Assembly (NCBI GenBank): GCA_947374485.1
Contig: CANCCF010000158.1
Span: 1 to 9,376 of the forward strand
Length of the DNA: 9,376 nucleotides
From: Comamonadaceae bacterium
GTDB lineage: Bacteria; Pseudomonadota; Gammaproteobacteria; Burkholderiales; Burkholderiaceae_C
Direction of reading: 5' to 3'
The translations under genes were made by a program, and so were the position numbers. This document shows positions 6,022 to 9,376 of the stretch, piece after piece (the stretch's first letter is position 1; every line of letters begins with the position of its first letter). Below the pieces are notes generated by a model that saw only the letters and a program-made list of their open reading frames with translations, searched no databases and had not been told where the DNA came from.

Positions 6022-6834
6022 ATGCAAGATGGAAACGATCCCGCAGCCATTGACGGCGAAGCGGTGGCCGTGCGCAAACCGCGCAAGGGCATCTACATTC
6101 TTCCCAATCTGTTCACCCTGGCCGCGCTGTTCGGTGGCTTTTATGCCGTAGTCATGGCCATTGACGGTCGCTTTGACCTGGCCGCAGTCGGCGTGTTTTG
6201 CGCCATGGTGCTCGACAGCTTGGACGGCCGCGTCGCCCGCATGACCAACACCCAAAGTGCCTTTGGCGAGCAAATGGACTCGCTCTCCGACATGGTGTCC
6301 TTTGGCGCGGCACCCGCACTCATTTCCTATGTCTGGTCGCTACACAGCTTAGGCCGTTGGGGCTGGTTTGCCGCCTTTGTGTATTGCTCCTGCGCGGCGC
6401 TGCGCCTGGCGCGCTTCAATGTGAACACCGGGGTGGTGGACAAGCGCTATTTTCAGGGCCTGCCATCACCCGCTGCCGCAGCGCTGGTGGCCGGTTTCAT
6501 CTGGCTGGCTACCGACCTGGGCTACAAGGGCTCCGAACTGACCTGGGCCACCTTTGTGGTGGCGCTGTATGCGGGCCTGACCATGGTCACCAATGTGCCG
6601 TTCTACAGCTTCAAGGACGTGAGCATGAAGCGCAGCGTGCCCTTTGTGGTGATCGTGGCCATTGCGCTGGTGATAGCCGTTGTCAACATTGATCCGCCCA
6701 AGGTGATTTTTGGTCTGTTTGTGCTGTACGGCCTGAGCGGCTACGGCGTGTATGGCTGGCGCAAATGGCGCGGCCTGCAGACCAGCGTGATCAGCACATC
6801 CACCGACGAGCCCGACGAGCGCGGCTTGCATTGA
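6022..6834 (+). CDS. pssA: CDP-diacylglycerol--serine O-phosphatidyltransferase
   Basis: This membrane enzyme makes phosphatidylserine from CDP-diacylglycerol and serine, the precursor of phosphatidylethanolamine. From the ATG at 6022 it has 270 residues. I preferred it to the TTG at 5992 because it has a Shine-Dalgarno-like CAGGAA (6011-6016) and a normal N-terminus. The CDP-alcohol phosphotransferase signature is complete: Asp65, Asp68-Gly69, Ala72-Arg73, Gly82, Asp86 and Asp90. Several hydrophobic segments follow the first one at about 28-47, as in this multi-pass family. The KGIYILPNLFTL start and the serine-type context favour PssA over phosphatidylglycerophosphate synthase. No phosphatidylserine decarboxylase gene (psd), which makes the next enzyme, is in the window. 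leuA begins 16 nt after the stop, so the two genes are likely co-transcribed although they serve different pathways. Confidence 0.9.
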   Translation: MQDGNDPAAIDGEAVAVRKPRKGIYILPNLFTLAALFGGFYAVVMAIDGRFDLAAVGVFCAMVLDSLDGRVARMTNTQSAFGEQMDSLSDMVSFGAAPALISYVWSLHSLGRWGWFAAFVYCSCAALRLARFNVNTGVVDKRYFQGLPSPAAAALVAGFIWLATDLGYKGSELTWATFVVALYAGLTMVTNVPFYSFKDVSMKRSVPFVVIVAIALVIAVVNIDPPKVIFGLFVLYGLSGYGVYGWRKWRGLQTSVISTSTDEPDERGLH

Positions 6835-6850
6835 CAGAGGAGACACAAAC

Positions 6851-8389
6851 GTGACCGACAAACTCATTATTTTTGACACCACCTTGCGTGACGGCGAGCA
6901 GTCGCCCGGTGCCTCCATGACGCGCGACGAGAAGCTGCGCATTGCGCGCCAGCTCGAGCGCCTCAAGGTGGACGTCATCGAGGCCGGTTTTGCCGCCAGC
7001 TCGAACGGCGACTTTGAAGCCGTGCAGCTGATCGCCAACACCATCAAGGACTCCACCATTTGCTCGCTCTCGCGCGCCAATGACCGCGATATTTCGCGCG
7101 CCGCCGAAGCCCTCAAAGGCGCCAACCGCGCCCGCATCCACACCTTCATTGCCACCTCGGCGTTGCACATGGAGAAGAAGCTGCGCATGACGCCAGACCA
7201 GGTGTTCGAGCAGGCCAAGCAGGCGGTGCGTTTTGCCCGCAACCTGGTGGAAGACGTGGAGTTCAGCCCCGAAGACGGTTACCGCAGCGACCCGGACTTT
7301 TTGTGCCGCGTGCTCGAAGCTGTGATCAAGGAGGGTGCCACCACCATCAACGTGCCCGACACCGTGGGCTATGCCATCCCCGAGCTGTACGGCAGTTTTT
7401 TGCTGGATCTGCGCACCCGCATTCCCAATTCCGACAAGGCGATCTGGTCGGTGCACTGCCACAACGACCTCGGCATGGCCGTGGCCAACTCGCTGGCCGG
7501 TGTGAAGATTGGCGGCGCACGCCAGGTGGAGTGCACCATCAACGGCCTGGGCGAGCGTGCGGGCAATTGCAGTCTGGAAGAAATTGTGATGGCGGTCAAA
7601 ACCCGCAGGGATTATTTCGGCCTGGAGTTGGGCATTGATGCGCGCCACATTCTGGCCGCCAGTCGCATGGTCAGCCAGACCACCGGCTTTGTGGTGCAGC
7701 CCAACAAGGCGGTGGTGGGCGCCAACGCCTTTGCCCACGCTTCGGGCATTCACCAGGATGGCGTCCTGAAGGCGCGCGACACCTACGAGATCATGCGTGC
7801 TGAAGATGTGGGCTGGAGCGCCAACAAAATCGTACTGGGCAAGCTCAGTGGGCGCAACGCCTTCAAGCAGCGCCTGCAGGAACTGGGCGTGCAAATGGAG
7901 AGCGAAGCCGAAATCAATGCCGCCTTTGCCCGCTTCAAGGAACTGGCCGACCGCAAAAGCGAGATCTTCGACGAAGACATCCTGGCCTTGGTCAGTGAAG
8001 AAAATGTGCTGCACGACAAGGAGCAATACGCCTTTGTGTCGCTGTCCCAGCACAGTGAAACCGGTGAGCGGCCGCAGGCCAGCATTGTCTTCACGGTCGA
8101 TGGACGAGAAGTCAAAGGCGCGTCCGAAGGCAATGGCCCGGTCGATGCCTCCCTCAAGGCCATTGAAGCGCACGTGAAAAGCGGGGCTGAGATGGTGCTG
8201 TATTCGGTCAATGCGATCAGTGGCTCCACCGAGAGCCAGGGCGAAGTGACTGTGCGTTTGCAAAACAGTGGCCGGGTGGTCAATGGCGTGGGGGCAGACC
8301 CGGACATCGTGGTGGCGTCGGCGAAAGCCTACCTGAGCGCACTCAATAAATTGCAAAGCAAGGCCGACCGGGTGGCAGCCCAAGGTTGA
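6851..8389 (+). CDS. leuA: 2-isopropylmalate synthase
   Basis: LeuA condenses acetyl-CoA with 2-ketoisovalerate to 2-isopropylmalate, the first committed step of leucine synthesis. The protein has 512 residues, matching the shorter bacterial form. The TIM-barrel catalytic domain starts with TLRDGEQSPG (11-20; catalytic Arg13, metal ligand Asp14). It continues with the metal-binding His202-Cys-His204-Asn-Asp, then NGLGERAGN (231-239) and ASGIHQDGVLK (297-307). A subdomain linker precedes the C-terminal leucine-sensing domain at about 390-500, with EGNGPVDA (426-433) and VNGVGADPDIV. Feedback inhibition by leucine is therefore expected. The start is GTG, backed by a strong AGAGGAGA Shine-Dalgarno about 8 nt upstream. 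Its keto-acid substrate derives from the product of IlvC encoded upstream. No terminator hairpin with a U-tract was found after the stop. Confidence 0.96.
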   Translation: MTDKLIIFDTTLRDGEQSPGASMTRDEKLRIARQLERLKVDVIEAGFAASSNGDFEAVQLIANTIKDSTICSLSRANDRDISRAAEALKGANRARIHTFIATSALHMEKKLRMTPDQVFEQAKQAVRFARNLVEDVEFSPEDGYRSDPDFLCRVLEAVIKEGATTINVPDTVGYAIPELYGSFLLDLRTRIPNSDKAIWSVHCHNDLGMAVANSLAGVKIGGARQVECTINGLGERAGNCSLEEIVMAVKTRRDYFGLELGIDARHILAASRMVSQTTGFVVQPNKAVVGANAFAHASGIHQDGVLKARDTYEIMRAEDVGWSANKIVLGKLSGRNAFKQRLQELGVQMESEAEINAAFARFKELADRKSEIFDEDILALVSEENVLHDKEQYAFVSLSQHSETGERPQASIVFTVDGREVKGASEGNGPVDASLKAIEAHVKSGAEMVLYSVNAISGSTESQGEVTVRLQNSGRVVNGVGADPDIVVASAKAYLSALNKLQSKADRVAAQG

Positions 8390-8423
8390 TAGGCGAGTCG
8401 GGGCGGGGGTTTTCTTTAAGTTT

Positions 8424-8447
8424 CTTGCGCAAGTACTTGATCTTGCG
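8424..8447. repeat. Nested palindromes upstream of pbpG
   Basis: Three dyads overlap within 24 nt: CTTGCGCAAG (8424-8433), CAAGTACTTG (8430-8439), and the inverted pair CGCAAG (8428-8433) with CTTGCG (8442-8447). CTTGCG is also directly repeated at 8424 and 8442. The block covers the proposed -35 element of pbpG, so it could be an operator. It has no U-tract after it and is unlikely to be a leuA terminator. Confidence 0.5.
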
Positions 8448-8466
8448 GGAGTTTCCTTATTACACT
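8437..8466 (+). promoter_or_regulatory. Probable sigma-70 promoter for pbpG
   Basis: TTGATC (8437-8442), an 18-nt spacer and TACACT (8461-8466) each match the consensus at 4 of 6 positions. The site lies 54 nt ahead of the ATG at 8521, in the only non-coding gap before the gene. Found by eye. Confidence 0.45.
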
Positions 8467-8520
8467 CAACACCATCAGCCTGTGTACTGCCGGGTTTATC
8501 GCTACAACTTGCCCTGCTGA

Positions 8521-9376
8521 ATGATTGGAAACACTGTGAATCAACATAAATTGCGCTTGGCCTTATGGGCCTTGTTGGGGCTCATGGCAGTGCTGCCCCT
8601 GAGCGCACACGCCATCAAGCGTGCGGAGAGCGCCAACCAGGCAGTCAAAAAGAAAGCCATTCGTTCCACCGTGCGAAAAGCCGCGGCAGTGGTTCCGGCC
8701 AAACCATCCTTTGGCCAACTTGCGGGTTTGCATGGCGAGCACGACTCGCTGCAGTTGAAGTCCAGTGTGGCGCTGGTGGTTGATCAAGATACCAAAGAGG
8801 TTTTGTTCAGCAAGAATGAGCAGGCGGTGTTGCCCATCGCCTCCATTACCAAACTGATGACCGGCTTGCTGGTGAGTGAGGCCCATCTGCCAGCAGATGA
8901 GCTGATCACCATCAGCCAGGACGATGTGGACACCGAAAAAGGCAGCTCCTCACGCCTGGCTGTGGGCACCGAACTCAGCCGCGGTGAGCTGCTGCACCTG
9001 GCACTGATGTCCAGCGAAAACCGCGCTGCCCATGCCTTGGGTCGCACCTACCCCGGTGGCCTTGCCCATTTCGTGCAATTGATGAACGTGCGGGCCAAAA
9101 CCCTGGGTATGCAGGACACCAATTACGTCGAGCCCACCGGCCTCTCCAGCAAAAACCAGTCCAGCGCGCGTGACCTGGCAACCCTGGTGAATTTCGCCTA
9201 TGGCGACCCGCAGCTGCGCGAACTCTCAACTTCCACCGGCTACCAAGTTGAAGTGGGCCGCCGAACATTGCAGTACAACAACACCAACCGTTTGGTGAAG
9301 AACCCGGCTTGGGACATTGGCATCCAGAAGACGGGCTACATCACCGAAGCCGGTCAGTGCCTGGTGATGCAGGCCA
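8521..9376 (+). CDS. pbpG: D-alanyl-D-alanine endopeptidase (penicillin-binding protein 7 type), 3' end cut off
   Basis: This is a periplasmic peptidase of family S11 that cleaves D,D cross-links in peptidoglycan, and a likely beta-lactam target. The frame stays open to the window edge: 285 codons are present and the C-terminus is missing. Residues 1-31 form a signal peptide ending in Ala-His-Ala. A basic Ala/Lys/Arg-rich linker (32-62) precedes the catalytic domain. All three active-site motifs are present: Ser108-Ile-Thr-Lys111, Ser165-Glu-Asn167 and Lys270-Thr-Gly272. PIASITKLMT, ALMSSENRAA, YPGG, VEPTGLS and AGQCLVM closely match E. coli PBP7 as I recall it, which favours pbpG over the dac carboxypeptidases. 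The ATG at 8521 has no clear Shine-Dalgarno; a GTG at 8536, with GGAA at 8527-8530, is a good alternative and would shorten the signal peptide by five residues. It probably has its own promoter. Confidence 0.9.
   Translation, partial: MIGNTVNQHKLRLALWALLGLMAVLPLSAHAIKRAESANQAVKKKAIRSTVRKAAAVVPAKPSFGQLAGLHGEHDSLQLKSSVALVVDQDTKEVLFSKNEQAVLPIASITKLMTGLLVSEAHLPADELITISQDDVDTEKGSSSRLAVGTELSRGELLHLALMSSENRAAHALGRTYPGGLAHFVQLMNVRAKTLGMQDTNYVEPTGLSSKNQSSARDLATLVNFAYGDPQLRELSTSTGYQVEVGRRTLQYNNTNRLVKNPAWDIGIQKTGYITEAGQCLVMQA

Noticed and set aside
6791..8383. A 530-codon open frame on the minus strand opposite leuA
   Set aside because: It is antisense to a clear leuA gene and has the same His/Gly/Ala-rich composition as other shadow frames; no family is recognisable.
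8390..8420. G-rich then T-rich run after leuA as a terminator or G-quadruplex
   Set aside because: No complementary stem precedes the T-run, and there are not four suitable G-tracts.

Overview
The window looks like chromosomal DNA from a betaproteobacterium of the order Burkholderiales, most likely the Comamonadaceae (a Rhodoferax- or Polaromonas-like organism). The grounds are the gene order (sigma factor, DUF3619, DUF3106 and RDD genes divergent from ilvB-ilvH-ilvC, then pssA-leuA), the protein sequences and the GC-rich codon use. The family and genus are inferred from memory of gene order and proteins; no search was run. I see no insertion sequence, phage gene, CRISPR array, tRNA or rRNA.

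Left part (about 5-2197, minus strand): four tightly packed genes read leftwards. They encode an ECF-type RNA polymerase sigma factor, a single-pass membrane protein of the DUF3619 family, an exported DUF3106 protein and an RDD-family multi-pass membrane protein. Stop and start codons overlap at two of the three junctions. The arrangement fits a small envelope-linked regulatory operon whose signal and targets are not known to me; DUF3619 is shaped like a membrane anti-sigma factor.

Middle (2198-5891, plus strand): a divergent control region is followed by the branched-chain amino acid genes ilvB (acetolactate synthase large subunit), ilvH (valine-sensing small subunit) and ilvC (ketol-acid reductoisomerase). 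A strong intrinsic terminator with a UUCG loop closes this unit. The 98-nt gap between ilvB and ilvH contains a 12-bp long-range helix that runs into the ilvH ribosome binding site and encloses a second, interrupted hairpin. This is a good candidate for a cis-acting structured RNA and is the most interesting non-coding element here.

Right part (6022-9376, plus strand): pssA (phosphatidylserine synthase) and leuA (2-isopropylmalate synthase) are separated by only 16 nt and probably co-transcribed. leuA draws on 2-ketoisovalerate, which is made after the IlvC step, so IlvBH, IlvC and LeuA together span most of the route towards valine and leucine precursors. After a 131-nt gap with nested palindromes and a likely promoter comes a penicillin-binding protein 7 type D,D-endopeptidase gene (pbpG). 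It runs off the right edge without a stop codon.
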